A stretch of 64,000 nucleotides of DNA from Ophioceras dolichostomum (Eukaryota; Ascomycota; Sordariomycetes; Magnaporthales; Ophioceraceae), in NCBI GenBank assembly GCA_003049485.1, contig PYST01000029.1, forward strand, positions 1 to 64,000, written 5' to 3'. Numbering within the stretch: the stretch's first letter is position 1; each line of letters begins with the position of its first letter. Below, piece by piece: positions 20,505 to 31,559 of the stretch. Below the pieces are notes generated by a model that saw nothing but the letters and a program-made list of their open reading frames with translations, made no database searches and was not told the origin of the DNA. The translations under genes and the position numbers were made by a program.

Positions 20505-22283
20505 ATGGACGACAAAAGCCCTCCTCAGCGGCCCGCCGCTGCGTCTGATCCTTCGTCTGAGCGAGCTTCGAGCCCCGCAGCGACGAGCCCGGCAGCGATA
20601 ACCCCCACGACGAACAGCCCGACCTTGATAGGCATGCCATCATCATTCAAAGCGGTGGACGTCCGGCCGTTCTAGCTCCACCGGCAACTTCCCGACTTTC
20701 ATGCCATCGAGCAGTGCATGAGGTCCTCGGTCTTCGTCTCGATAGATGTCGAAGGGGTGGAGGGCCGGGCCCGGGGTGTCACGGAGGTCGGGATCGCCAT
20801 TTCCCTCACCCCTAAACTCTCGCCAGGCCTTTGCTGCGTGTTCAAGGACGACGACAGTGTGCATGACTTGGACGACGTAGTTGCCGCGTACGAGATCGGG
20901 GTGTACAGCATCCGCGTAAAGGGCCGCTCCCAAGCCCAAGGGTACGAGGAACTTCGCTACGGCGACGTGGTTCACATGGATGTCTCTGGGCTCGAGGACC
21001 GGCTCCAAACCACGCTCAAGCAGATCAAGCACCAGTGCCCGGGCCTGAAGATCGTTCTCGTGGGCTGCGCTATGAATAATGAATGGTTGACGCTGGACCA
21101 CCTGTTTCCGCGCATCCTCCCGCACCTTGACGCCTGGTTCGACATCCAGTAGGTCACGAGGGCGAAGTTCATTGCGGCGCTCGGACTTCACGCCCCGTTT
21201 GAGGGGATCATCTCCCTGGCGTACGCGATGCTGTCGCTCGGGTTCCAGACGAACTACTCCATGTAGCAGCCCTGCGGGAAGCACTCAGCCGGCATGGATG
21301 CCGTCCGCGCGCTCGCTACGCTGCACGTCCTCCTAAGCGACCAGCAGGAGTGGAAGATTGTGCGGCCTAAAAATGAATATCAGTACATGGGATCCTCGAT
21401 AGCCGTTCCTAAGAAGAAGCTACAGCATCCCTTCGTCGCCAAGCTGTCGATGCGGGACGGGTCACGTCTCCACGCTGAGATAGCTGAGCCATGTAAATTT
21501 CTTACGATGATTCTCCAGCATTTCTGCACGCCACCCGTCGCTATAGCGACTTGTCCAAAAATACTACGGGACAATACAAGCCCCGGAAAAGAAGAAGACG
21601 ACCACAACAACGGGCAGAGCGGGACGAGAACCCACGGCTTCTTTTCTGTGAGAACAGATAACGACCTGGTCAGGTTCGTCAGCGAGCTCGACGGCGCATC
21701 GCTGGTAGACGGCCAGGCTCCTATCAAGGTGGAGAAGTACGTTCTGCCTTCCTCCTCCCCATCTCCTGAGTCAGATGATGAAGCGGGCCCAGCCGCCAAG
21801 AGGCGCAAAACGGGTACCACGAGTTACCAACCCGTCGACGGCAACGACAAGGGAAAAGAGGCCATTGCCGTCGACCTTGATGCCATTTTCGAAGGGGATA
21901 GCCTCGGCTTGTTCTTCAGCATGGAGTACGAAGAGCGGGGAAGGCATAGAACAGAAGTGGTAGAGGGAACGTACGGAGAGGAAGGAGAGGAGGGAGGGGA
22001 CGGCCCCGAGAGAAAGCACAGAATTCGAGGCAAGCGGAAGAGAGGGCAATTATTACGGAAAGAAGAAGTACGTCAAGGAGAGGGAGTCCGGATCGGAGAA
22101 TGCAGAGAGGAGAGGGAGGATAGAGCGGAGGGACTGGAGGAAGGGCCGTTGAACGAGGGAGGAGGAGCAAAATCCGGTCAGCCGGGAGAGAAGCTGACCG
22201 AAGAGGACGGAGAGTTCGTCCCAACGAGCGAGGAGCCCGTCCTGAAGGACGAGCCCTCAGACGGATGCACCGACTGTGCCTGA
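20505..22283 (+). pseudogene. DEDDh 3'-5' exonuclease-like gene with three in-frame TAG codons
   Basis: One frame runs from ATG 20505 to TGA 22283 (593 codons) with no frameshift; it is interrupted only by TAG at 20673-20675 (codon 57), 21150-21152 (216) and 21264-21266 (254). The translated sequence across all pieces fits a ribonuclease H-like exonuclease fold of the Gfd2/QIP type: Asp81 and Glu83 in VSIDVEG, LVGCAMNNEW (Glu193 where the family usually has Asp), FDIQ just before the second TAG, and HSAGMD with His260-x4-Asp265 just after the third. The C-terminal third is disordered and charged, with a nuclear-signal-like AAKRRKTG. The first TAG could be avoided by a later start (Met72) or a ttctag acceptor, but the other two are inside the domain, and no consensus intron removes them while keeping the frame. 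Either a young pseudogene or a gene recoded at UAG. Confidence 0.65.
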
Positions 22284-22942
22284 GCACGAGTTTTCCGAGA
22301 AGAATTGCGGAGATTTTTGCTAGTCTTGCCATGGAAATAAAACATCATGCACGTCACCACAGTACCGTACCTACCTCCTCATCCACGCTGGCCGAGAAGG
22401 TATTCAGAATCGGCCTTTTTCAGAATTCTCACCTGATGTACCATGGAACGCACAGTGAATATACTCTCGTGGACTTTGTGTGGATAGTAATAGATACCTA
22501 TGGTGGTATTTTAGTAAATAAAGACGAGATCCAAATCTCCAAAAATGTTCAGGGGGTATCAAAATTCCCAGCCATGTGTGTGTCTGTGAGTGTGTTGATT
22601 ACAAGAGACATAATAGCCCAAAACAAGAAGGGAAAAAAAGACAGGACAAGAAAGAAAAGGTACCTAGACAAAAGGGAAGGTAACATGGTAAGTTCGTGGA
22701 CAACGGACGACCGTCGGCCAGTCAGTCAGTCAATCAGTTAGGTCGGGAAAAATCCAAACCACACGCTGCCCGGCCCATATTTGGCAAATATGCCTGCCTG
22801 CCTGCCTGCCTGCCTCTGTTTGCTTGCGAAGACTGGAAGAACAATCGATAGATATCAGTCGATGTCGAGGGCGACGTCGACATCGATATCGACGTCGACG
22901 GCCTGGCTTAGCCTGGCCTGGCCTGGCCTTCCTCACCTCACC
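22284..22942. other. intergenic between convergent genes, with simple repeats
   Basis: Contains a TGCC tetranucleotide run (about 22791-22814), a nested palindrome (22872-22900) and a short CCTGG repeat (about 22901-22928), all in the presumed 3' UTR of the minus-strand gene ending at 22943. No gene. Confidence 0.5.
22791..22814. repeat. TGCC tetranucleotide run
   Basis: Six near-perfect tgcc units, just outside the stop codon of the minus-strand 1630-codon gene. Confidence 0.8.
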
Positions 22943-25900
22943 TCACAACCAAAGCAACCAGCGAACCCCCGCCACAACCCCCCTCCCCACCCCCAAAAAC
23001 ACCCTCGCAACAACGACCATCGCCCAAACATACCACATGAACCCCACAAGCGCCCACTCGACCGCCAGCCACCCTGCCCTCCTCACCCACCTGAACCGCC
23101 TCCTCCGTCTCCTCAACAGCTTCTCGATAACATCCACCACCCTCTTGACCTTCAGCCGCTGCCCGTCCACCAAATCCCTCCCCATATCGTCCGCCTCGTC
23201 CGCGGCGGCCCTGACGAGGCTCGACAGGTCGACGGCCACCCGCGCGCGCACCTCGTCGATGCGGCCCAGCGACTGCGGCGCGGCCCTGTTCGCGAAGGCG
23301 TCGGACTGCGCGCTCCACTGGCGGGCCGAGCGGCGGATCGCGAGGGTGGCCTGCTGGGCGGCGAGGCGGTGCTGCGTCGTCAGGGGGGGCAGCCGGCGTT
23401 GTTGGAGAGGAGGCATGGGCATGGGCCCCAGTAAAGGCTTGGAAGAAGATGAAGTAGTGGTAGTAGTAGAAGCAGAAGAAGGGGTGCCTATTGTGGGTGG
23501 TGGTGATGGACGCAGGAGGCGCGGTTCGGCGGCGCGACGGGCGATTTCGGACGCGAGAATGCCGGAGGACAGTATGTATGCCCTCAGACGCGCGACTTCG
23601 CGCCTGTCAAGGCTGTGGCGCGGCGGGCCGGAGGCGAGGGGGTGTGTGCGGTCCGGGAGGGACGTAACAGCAGCAGCAGCAGACGCAGCGGACGAGAAGA
23701 CCCGAGACCCTGCTGTGCCTGTGGGGTCGACGACAGAGCCTTTCCTACCGTTGGCCAGTTGGTTCTTGTTCTGCTGCTGCTGCTGCTGCTGCGCGGAGCT
23801 GCGTTTACGCCGGCGCGTCGTCGTGGATGCGAATGCCAGCCCCAGCGCTGCAGCGGAGCCTTCCGTCTCGGAGGCGTCTGCGCCAGTACCAGCACCACCA
23901 CCACCGGCACCGCGGGCGGCAGCGACGGACCGTGACCGCGACCGCGACCGTAGACGGTGGGGGCGGCGCACGGGCGATGCATTGGCGGACGCCGGTGATG
24001 ACGCGGTCTGGACGTCGATGCGCGGCGGCTTGAGCATGTCGAAGCGCTGGGAGCGGCGGCTGGGCGGGCGAGAGAGAAGAGAAGAGTGGGGTGGTGCGAG
24101 GAGGGAGTTGCTGTCCTGCCTGCGGTGTTTGCCCCCGCCTGCTGACCCTCCTCCAGAAGCGACGGCGACGTCGCCGCTGTTGGAGAAGTGGTGGAAGGGG
24201 GGCATGACGTCCAGTAAGTGCTTAGCACCGCGCTTGACGGTGCCGCCGGTACGGCTGACGGCTGACGCGAGCGGCAGGACGACGGGATCGCGGCGACGAC
24301 CCCTAGTCGCCTCCGCAGCCGCCGCAGCCGCAGCATCCGATTCGTCCTCCAGGCCTTGGTCCGAGGTGTCGGATGCTTCACTGTCGTCTTCGTCTTCGCC
24401 TGCTTCTTCTAACTGCTGCTGCTGCTGCTGCTGCTTGTCTGTCGGCTCCGACGACCCGCCCCGCCAGATCAGCTCGCTGACTTTGGAGACGCCTGACCTC
24501 AGTACTGTGTCGATGCGCGGGCCTCTGCTTAGCAGCCCCCTCAGTCCGGACGACGAGGTCGACTCCTCGGATGAAAGCTTGACGCTCCCGTGGGTGGTGG
24601 TCGTCCTGAGGGCGTGGCTTTCCACGCCGGAACCAGTCTTGGCGGTGATCCTCTGCGCCGGCGACGCAGCAGGCGGTCTCCTCCTCCCAACCGCTGGCGG
24701 AGGAGAGTCGAGCAGTGACCCAGAGGCAGGCGCAGCCTCGGAATCGTCGGCAGTGAGCTCGCCCGCGTCCCTGGATCGCATATTCGTGCGCTCGCGCTCG
24801 CGATCTCTTTCTTCCCCGCGGACCCTGCTCCGATCACGTAGTCGCGCCTTCACGCGGCTGAACGGGTTTCGGCTGGGCGACACGGCCCTGCTAGGGGGTG
24901 GCGACAGATCCATGCCGATCGGCAGGACGAACCCGCCGGTATCGATGCGTGCCGATGACGGCCCGCCCTCGCCGCTCACGCCCGTCATCACGGGCCGCAG
25001 CTCCGGGGAGCCCGGCACGGAGGAGTCGTAGTCGATCGACAGACGGCGGCCGATGTTCGGCACCTCGAGGCTGTCGCGGCCAGTGCCGGGGCTAGCCGGT
25101 GATCCGGGGCCAACCGCCATGGCGGCAGCGGCGGTCCTGTCGAAGCCCAAGCCGCCACTCCCGCGCGACGGCCTCGTACGGCTGTTCGTGCGGCTAGGCG
25201 CTGCAGAAGCCGAGGGCTTCAGGCGTTCGGGGGTCATTAGACCCCCTGCCGGTTTCGGCTTCTGGGTCGCCGGGGCCCCCGCGCGAGTGGCAAGAACTGC
25301 ATGGGCCGATTCCGGGGAGTCGAGCGCTCCTTTGAGCGGCTGCGCGTCGCCACCACCATCTGCCCGCTCCTTCGCGATGAGGTCCATCATGTGTTTGCTC
25401 AACGCGTCCTTGCCGTTCGCCGAGATCGTGCCCGACCGAGCCTGACGTGACGAACTACTCCGGTGCCGTCTAGGGCTGCGGTATCCGCGGTGGCGGTGAC
25501 CGCCGTTGCGCCCATGGCCGTCGCTGCTGCTGCTGTCTGAAGACTCCGAGATCGAACCCCGCCTCCCGGTCGCCGCTCGAAGGAAGTCGTGCGGACTAGC
25601 GACGGAGCTTCTGTTTCGTTGGTGCATGCCTCTCATTTCCTGTAATTTCTGGCGGGCTCGCTCCCTCGCCGTGCTGACTCCAGGCTGCTGCTGCTGCTGC
25701 TGTTGCAAATCTGGTTCCCCCTTTGGTTGATGTATTCTCCCTCCCGGGTCGCCGCCATGCGATATCGACGACGACGGTTGATGATCCGACGCAGAAGATG
25801 CGCCAGCGTCGTCCCCAAACGGAACCTGCTTGATCGATTCTGGAGCCAGAGCCATAATAGAAGCGTTCGTCGCAGCTCCGGTCACAGAGCCCGTGCCGCC

Positions 25901-27835
25901 ACCAGTGCCGTCCGTCTGTCGCGAGAGCGGCCGATAAAGCTCCGGGTCCTGCGGGAACACGCGGTGCCAGTTGCGGTCTTCAACCGACTTCTTGTTGTCG
26001 TCCTGCTCCAGCCAGTGCACGTCGGCCAGCAGGTCTGCCGGGTGGATGACCCAGTCGACGCGGGGCCGCTTTGATTTGCTGGCCTGGCCTCCCCCGCCGC
26101 CAGCAGGGGTCGCAGAGGACGACAACATCGACGGAGGCGAGATTAGCTGGGCCCCGAAGCCCTCCACTCCCATGCCGTCTTCAGATGGTTCAAACTGTGG
26201 TAAGGGAGTGGAGCCGGGGATCCTGTTTTGGCCGGTAGCCGTCCAGCTCGCTACTTGGTTGACCCAGTCCGTCACCATGGCCACGTTGCCGAAGCCCTGG
26301 TCGATGCCGTTGATGACCTTCCTTTCTCTCGCACGAACCTTGCGGTTCCGGATGAACTGCAGCGGGTTGTACTCCCGCCCCAGCTTGACCATGATCTCTC
26401 CGCCGAAGTATGGGGGCTCTCTTCCGGAGGTAGGTGACGAAGGCGGGCTGCCCGCTGTGCCAGTCCGCGAGAACTCCGGCTTGAGTGGCGGGACCAGATC
26501 TAGCACGCGCCGGTACTGGGCCAACAATTCGAGGTAGGCTTTCGCATTTTTCGCTCGGTCCAGGGTCGACTGTGAGAAGTGGTACCTAAAGCTCCCTCCG
26601 GCGTCCCCTGGCCCGCCAACGCCAACACCCAGCCCAACGCCAGTATCGAACGCCCCGTGCAGTGGACTGGATATCCTCTGGCCCAGCGATGGCCTGCCGG
26701 GCTTGGGCGACACTGTTCGCGAGGTCCTCCGCTGTTGCTGGAGGTGCTGCCTAAGACTTCCTCCAACTTGCGGGGTGCCGTCCGGCAACGGCGCCAGCCT
26801 CGGCGGGATAGGTTGCGACACGTTTCTCCGCGCGGCCATCCGCCGAGACTCGCTGAGGCTCAGAGCCATGTTCACGATGAGCGCTGGGTCCATCTCCATA
26901 CCGGCGTTCGGCCGGGCGAGCGGAGAGAGGGTCAGTGGTGAGGCGCCAGTTGCTGGTGCTTGAACGGCCGTCGCAGGACGGAGGTGTCGATGGCTGAAGT
27001 CCTCGCGCGCGATCCCTGTCCCGTCGTGGCTTGCCCTATGTGGCATACCAGCCGATGCCATCCTGGTCATGGCCGCCGTGGGCTGTGTGCCCAATGTCTC
27101 CTGGCTCCGCACGGCGGCAGGCGCGGCAGATATGTGTTGCCCAGGCTGGAACCCCGCCGGAGACCTGTCGCGGCGCAACGATGTCGGATCTCGCGATCGA
27201 TCGGCGGCCGCATTCGCGGGTGAGCTCGAGCGATGGAGCTTTTCAGACGTCGGCATAAGGGAGTTTCTTTGTGGAAGGGATGATACAACCGCAGTGGTTT
27301 CGCCCAGGTTCTGTCTCCGACGTTGGTGGCCAGTGTTGCGCATGTCCTGCTCTTGCGGCTGCCCCTGCCCCTGCCCCTGCGTTGACTCGTCGAACAAGGC
27401 ATCGGAGAGGAGAAACCCACCGCCCGCCCTGTTCTTGCGCGAGCGGACGCCATGATTGCCAGGTCGGCCGCCGAGAGTGTTCGCGCCCGCGACGGGGGGC
27501 CCGTCTTTGGGTCTTTGGATCGGGGAGCGAGGAGAGCGGGTTGTTGGCAACGAATCGTTCGTCATAGGGGTGTCTAGGAACGGGCTCGAGCTCCTGGCCG
27601 ACGGAAGCGCAGCCGTCGCCGGTGTCGCTGTCGTTGTTGTCGGGCTTGAATCCGGAGGGTCAGCCGAATGCGGCGGTGGTGGTGAATGCGAATGCCTGTT
27701 TAATCTGGTCGCATTGTTGTCCGAAGGATGAAGGAGTCGCTGTGGTGGTTGTTGTGTGTAACTTTGCTGATGCTGCTGCTGATGCTGCTGTGGTTGGAGA
27801 TGAGGTAGTAGATGGCCAGCATCCTGCTCCGTCAT
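22943..27835 (-). CDS. large, mostly disordered fungal protein with hydrophobic C-terminal tail, 1630 aa
   Basis: A single uninterrupted frame. The N terminus is Gln/His-rich (HLQPQQHQQQHQQ), followed by Ser/Pro/Thr-rich disorder. The only conserved-looking region is about residues 415-640 (YHFSQSTLDRAKNAKAYLEL, GGEIMVKLGREYNPLQFIRNRKVRARE, VDWVIHPADLLADVHWLEQD, WHRVFPQDPELYRP). Poly-Gln runs are encoded by CTG tracts at 23771-23792, 24413-24435 and about 25685-25702. The last 55 residues have a cluster of Arg and then hydrophobic segments (WALVGFMWYVWAMVVVARVF), suggesting membrane attachment by the C terminus. It has the look of a widespread ascomycete family of unknown function; I cannot name it with certainty. 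A long frame on the opposite strand (22824-25031) is its shadow. Confidence 0.85.
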   Translation of the reverse strand: MTEQDAGHLLPHLQPQQHQQQHQQSYTQQPPQRLLHPSDNNATRLNRHSHSPPPPHSADPPDSSPTTTTATPATAALPSARSSSPFLDTPMTNDSLPTTRSPRSPIQRPKDGPPVAGANTLGGRPGNHGVRSRKNRAGGGFLLSDALFDESTQGQGQGQPQEQDMRNTGHQRRRQNLGETTAVVSSLPQRNSLMPTSEKLHRSSSPANAAADRSRDPTSLRRDRSPAGFQPGQHISAAPAAVRSQETLGTQPTAAMTRMASAGMPHRASHDGTGIAREDFSHRHLRPATAVQAPATGASPLTLSPLARPNAGMEMDPALIVNMALSLSESRRMAARRNVSQPIPPRLAPLPDGTPQVGGSLRQHLQQQRRTSRTVSPKPGRPSLGQRISSPLHGAFDTGVGLGVGVGGPGDAGGSFRYHFSQSTLDRAKNAKAYLELLAQYRRVLDLVPPLKPEFSRTGTAGSPPSSPTSGREPPYFGGEIMVKLGREYNPLQFIRNRKVRARERKVINGIDQGFGNVAMVTDWVNQVASWTATGQNRIPGSTPLPQFEPSEDGMGVEGFGAQLISPPSMLSSSATPAGGGGGQASKSKRPRVDWVIHPADLLADVHWLEQDDNKKSVEDRNWHRVFPQDPELYRPLSRQTDGTGGGTGSVTGAATNASIMALAPESIKQVPFGDDAGASSASDHQPSSSISHGGDPGGRIHQPKGEPDLQQQQQQQPGVSTARERARQKLQEMRGMHQRNRSSVASPHDFLRAATGRRGSISESSDSSSSDGHGRNGGHRHRGYRSPRRHRSSSSRQARSGTISANGKDALSKHMMDLIAKERADGGGDAQPLKGALDSPESAHAVLATRAGAPATQKPKPAGGLMTPERLKPSASAAPSRTNSRTRPSRGSGGLGFDRTAAAAMAVGPGSPASPGTGRDSLEVPNIGRRLSIDYDSSVPGSPELRPVMTGVSGEGGPSSARIDTGGFVLPIGMDLSPPPSRAVSPSRNPFSRVKARLRDRSRVRGEERDRERERTNMRSRDAGELTADDSEAAPASGSLLDSPPPAVGRRRPPAASPAQRITAKTGSGVESHALRTTTTHGSVKLSSEESTSSSGLRGLLSRGPRIDTVLRSGVSKVSELIWRGGSSEPTDKQQQQQQQLEEAGEDEDDSEASDTSDQGLEDESDAAAAAAAEATRGRRRDPVVLPLASAVSRTGGTVKRGAKHLLDVMPPFHHFSNSGDVAVASGGGSAGGGKHRRQDSNSLLAPPHSSLLSRPPSRRSQRFDMLKPPRIDVQTASSPASANASPVRRPHRLRSRSRSRSVAAARGAGGGGAGTGADASETEGSAAALGLAFASTTTRRRKRSSAQQQQQQQNKNQLANGRKGSVVDPTGTAGSRVFSSAASAAAAVTSLPDRTHPLASGPPRHSLDRREVARLRAYILSSGILASEIARRAAEPRLLRPSPPPTIGTPSSASTTTTTSSSSKPLLGPMPMPPLQQRRLPPLTTQHRLAAQQATLAIRRSARQWSAQSDAFANRAAPQSLGRIDEVRARVAVDLSSLVRAAADEADDMGRDLVDGQRLKVKRVVDVIEKLLRRRRRRFRWVRRAGWLAVEWALVGFMWYVWAMVVVARVFLGVGRGVVAGVRWLLWL

Positions 27836-30800
27836 CGCGGCCTGGCCAACGCATCCACGGTTGCGTTTATCCGGACGTGATGTCCTGTGCTGCTGTTCAC
27901 ATGCCAGGCCGGGCTAAACCCAGTGCTGCGTGGAGTGACGGAATCGATCGAAAGATGGCGCCAAAAAGAAGCAGCTGGCAGGGAAGCAGCAACAAGGGAG
28001 CAGTAGCCGGGCAGGCAGGCAGCTGCAAGGATCGAGCTAGTGTAGCTAAAAATGACACTCAAAAATTTACCGTTGGGTGTCTGATGTCGCAAAAAAAAGA
28101 AAGAAAAAAAAAGACTGACTGGAAGGATGCAAGCAATGGATGGCGTTTTCTGTGTTGGTCCGGTGACCTTGCTCAAGATTAAGGGAGACTAATAGGGCAA
28201 CCGCAAGAATGTAGCAATTATCATATGAAGAAAAGCGAATAAAGAAAGAAGCAGGAAAATGGTCCAAAGAAAGCCAACCAGATCAGTCGTCAGTCCAGCC
28301 AGCCTCACCTTTCGCGCGTGAGGGAGGGGCTGTCCTGCTCTGTGCTCGCTACAAAAGCATTGAAGCGTTCAAGCGTTGACGTGTCGGGTAGCAGAGTCAT
28401 CAGCGCGCTGTGACGCCCGAGCACCACCGAGGCCCCTGTGATTCGGCGGATGGATTTGCAAGTCTTCGGGAGCCCCCGCCGCCAAGAGAACCAACCAAAG
28501 GCGCGACAGCTCTGCCAATTCCTCTGCCGTCTGCCGTCCTCAATAGGTCATCCTCCTGCCAATGCCGGTGACGGGGGATACCGGCGCGGCCATCAGCGTG
28601 AGCTTCATGCATGTTCTGGGGCCGATCGGATGGCAACTTGACCGGCAACACACAGCACTCACTCCTGATCCCTCGGCTCTCTCCTGACTCCTGTGCCCAA
28701 GGGTCAATCCCGGGAGCGATCTGAGCTGCCGCTCAATTCGGTCGGACGCACAGTCAGTCGGCAGTTTTGGCGCATTCCATGTGATCTGCGCTACTCTAGA
28801 TCAGCCGTAAATGGCTGTGAGAGCTAACTACAGCCAGCAGTCAGCCTCAGGTCTAAATGCCGTTAATCCGTCAGTTCCGCCAGCACAGCAGTCTGCTGGC
28901 GGTCGGTCTCCTGACTCCAGACTTTGGGGATCACTTGGCTCTTGCGCGTCTCAAATGACCACTGAGAGAATCCGGCTTCAGTGTTGATTTCGCCCAACCA
29001 CTTATTCAGCAGCCGTCGACGACGGGACAACATTACCTACGCCTTAGTTACCAGGCACGCGACACTCGTTTGCGCCTGAGTCGGTGGTGATGAAAACATC
29101 TCGTTCATCTCATCAGTAACGACCGCAGTCGTGATGGGATGGTTCTAGCCACGTATTCCACCTCTGATATCAGTACAAGATCAGAGTAGCTTCAAAAGTC
29201 GCTTCGTCTATCTATCTCATCCTGCGCTTCCTCTTCAAAGGCGATTCCTCATGCTCCAGTTCATCCGCGGTCGCATGGGCGATGAAGTCATCTCTAATTT
29301 CCCCTCCGCCGTTCTCCCGTTAAAGCCCACCAAGTCCACTCGAACTAGCGTTTGAACAAATGCGGAACGACTTCCTTGGTCATTCACCCTAGTCTTCCTT
29401 CCCTTCTATACGGATACGCCTCAAGGAATTCAGAGCTACTCAGACATCATCGCACAGACCTTGCGTAACAAGCCGTTACCCCCTGTGCATTGTAAAGATC
29501 TCACAATCAGTCTCCATCAGTCCACCCCATCAGAATCCCGTAGCCACTGCATCCACGATCTTCCCCTTTCTTTTCGCCCGAGACAAGGAGTGAACATCCT
29601 GGCCCAAGCGGTGTGTGGACAAGGCCACAACAGACAATTTCTCAAGCCCTGACGTCGAAAGCGCGCCTGGTTTTCCTGGCTTCGGTGACGACAGAAGCCA
29701 ATAACGCGGACAGGTTGGATGGTTGGTCGCGACGCTTGGCAATCAACCTGAAAACAACCAACGGAAGTTGGTGAGTGTCAAGTTCCCATTAGTATCCGAT
29801 CGAGCGGCCTTCCCTCCGGAGCTTCTTGTCCGAGGATCGTCAGCGATGTCATCCATCCATTCACCTTTCTTGCCCTGGATGCCCCAAATACTGTTAAGGA
29901 ACAAGATCCCGGATCGAGAAAATTGCTTGGTTTGCCCAATATCATGCCCCGAAGAGGACTTCGGACGATTCCTGTATCTGGAAACACACTTCTCAAAAGC
30001 CCCGTCCCCGTGAGGAGGTGAACCAGCCTCAGTCTACGGGCGGTCAAAGTCGACCGACTTGAGAAGGGATTTGCATCGTGTGGCTCGTGTTCTTTGCATT
30101 AGCCCAAGGTTGGCGGCGCTATTTTCAGGGCAAACCAGCCAAACAGCGAAGAGATGAGCATGGCAGCGCAAATTGGAATGCCATACGGAATAAAACAACC
30201 AAAAAGGTGGTTTGCCCGCCATGTGGCGAACGTTCCATCGATGATGTATGTCTCGACTGTTTTTGACGATCCTGGAGCGAATGAGAGAGCTTCGTTCGAA
30301 GAGCACCCCTGTGCTATGTCGATCGGACGTGCGTTCTTGCGGGGTTCGCAACGGCGCGCCGATCTTAAGGTTGCCGGGATGGCTGTGCCGTCCCTGGCAG
30401 CACCAACATGTGCCGACGAGGAGCCCCCCTGTCCCCTAGCATCATCCCGTCTTTGGTCACGCTTGTGTTCTCAAATCTTGGAATTGTCCAACCTCCAAGA
30501 CCGCTTTGCCCCTGGATCTCAGGACCCCTGACCATCGGCACAACCCTACCTGCCTCCCTATCTTCCTAGCCTTGCTGGCCTTGTTTGCTTGCTTGCTTCC
30601 CGGCTCAGCCAGCCAGCCAGAAACCAGAAGCCACCAGCCACCGCCTCCCAGCTCTGTAACGCCACCCTTCGCGATCCAATGACGGAGATGCCTTGCCCCC
30701 CTGGATCCCTCTGGAGCCTCTTGCCCAGGCCGACGATGTAGCCGGCTCCAGCTTCATGCAAGCCCTCTCTGGCCCTCTCCTCTCCTCGTGGGGACCATGG

Positions 30801-31559
30801 CGATAGACCGACACGGGGGACGGACGCCTCAGCTCGTCCTCATCATACCAGGAACCAACGCGCGAAACAAAAGACCTCCGCATTGCCCCCTCAGCTGAGA
30901 GTTGATGACGATCCCTCTCTTCCGCGCCGTCCTTGACGAATCACTTTTGGGGAAAACCAGTGACGATCATTATTCTTTTCGCCTCCTTGAATCCTTTTGC
31001 TTCCAAGCCCCATCAATCAGTTGTAGCCCTCGCGTCCTCTAATCTCCCCCCCAACGCCTCACGGCCTCAGAGCGATGCGCCTCTTGCCCAGCCCCTAGCC
31101 CTAGCCTACCCGCTGCCGCTCACGGAGAAGATGTAGTCCACGATGACGTCCAGGTGTAACGTCGCTGACATGACGCAGACGCCGGTGAGTCTAATTAGTG
31201 TCTTGGTCGACCCAACGAGCCAACCACGGTGTCGACGCGACGCCGGGTTGCCTCCGAGCTTCCGGGAAGTTGGACCAGGAGGGGACTCACTCAGGTATGA
31301 CGACGGACCTCCGAGCTCCATAGTCCGTACCCTTGCCTCCTCCAAAGGCCAGACCACGATGCTGTTCTCGAGTATAAATATCAGGCCTCCAGTCCCGTCA
31401 TCCGCCTCGTCGATTTCCTCATCATCATCACCACCATCACCAAGTCATCTACCTACAGCCTTAAGCCCTACGCTTACATGTACCTCCCACGTCGATCTCT
31501 CCACACGTAGTATCTCACTCGTTTCTCCACAAAAGCCGCTTCCATCAGCCCTCCCTAAG
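27836..31559. other. intergenic, 3.7 kb
   Basis: Promoter and leader of the minus-strand 1630-codon gene at the left, hydrophobin promoter at the right. Open frames in between (for example 30154-30531) lack motifs and coding bias. CAGC/CTTG-type simple repeats occur near 30585-30640. No transposon or RNA gene recognised. Confidence 0.5.
31373..31380 (+). promoter_or_regulatory. TATA box of the hydrophobin gene
   Basis: TATAAATA lies 180 bp before the hydrophobin ATG, followed by a CT/CA-rich leader. Hydrophobins are usually strongly expressed, which fits a good TATA box and long pyrimidine-rich leader. Confidence 0.6.

Noticed and set aside
22824..25031. 735-codon frame on the + strand
   Set aside because: Entirely antisense to the confident 1630-codon gene; Arg/Ser-rich composition typical of the opposite strand of GC-rich coding DNA.
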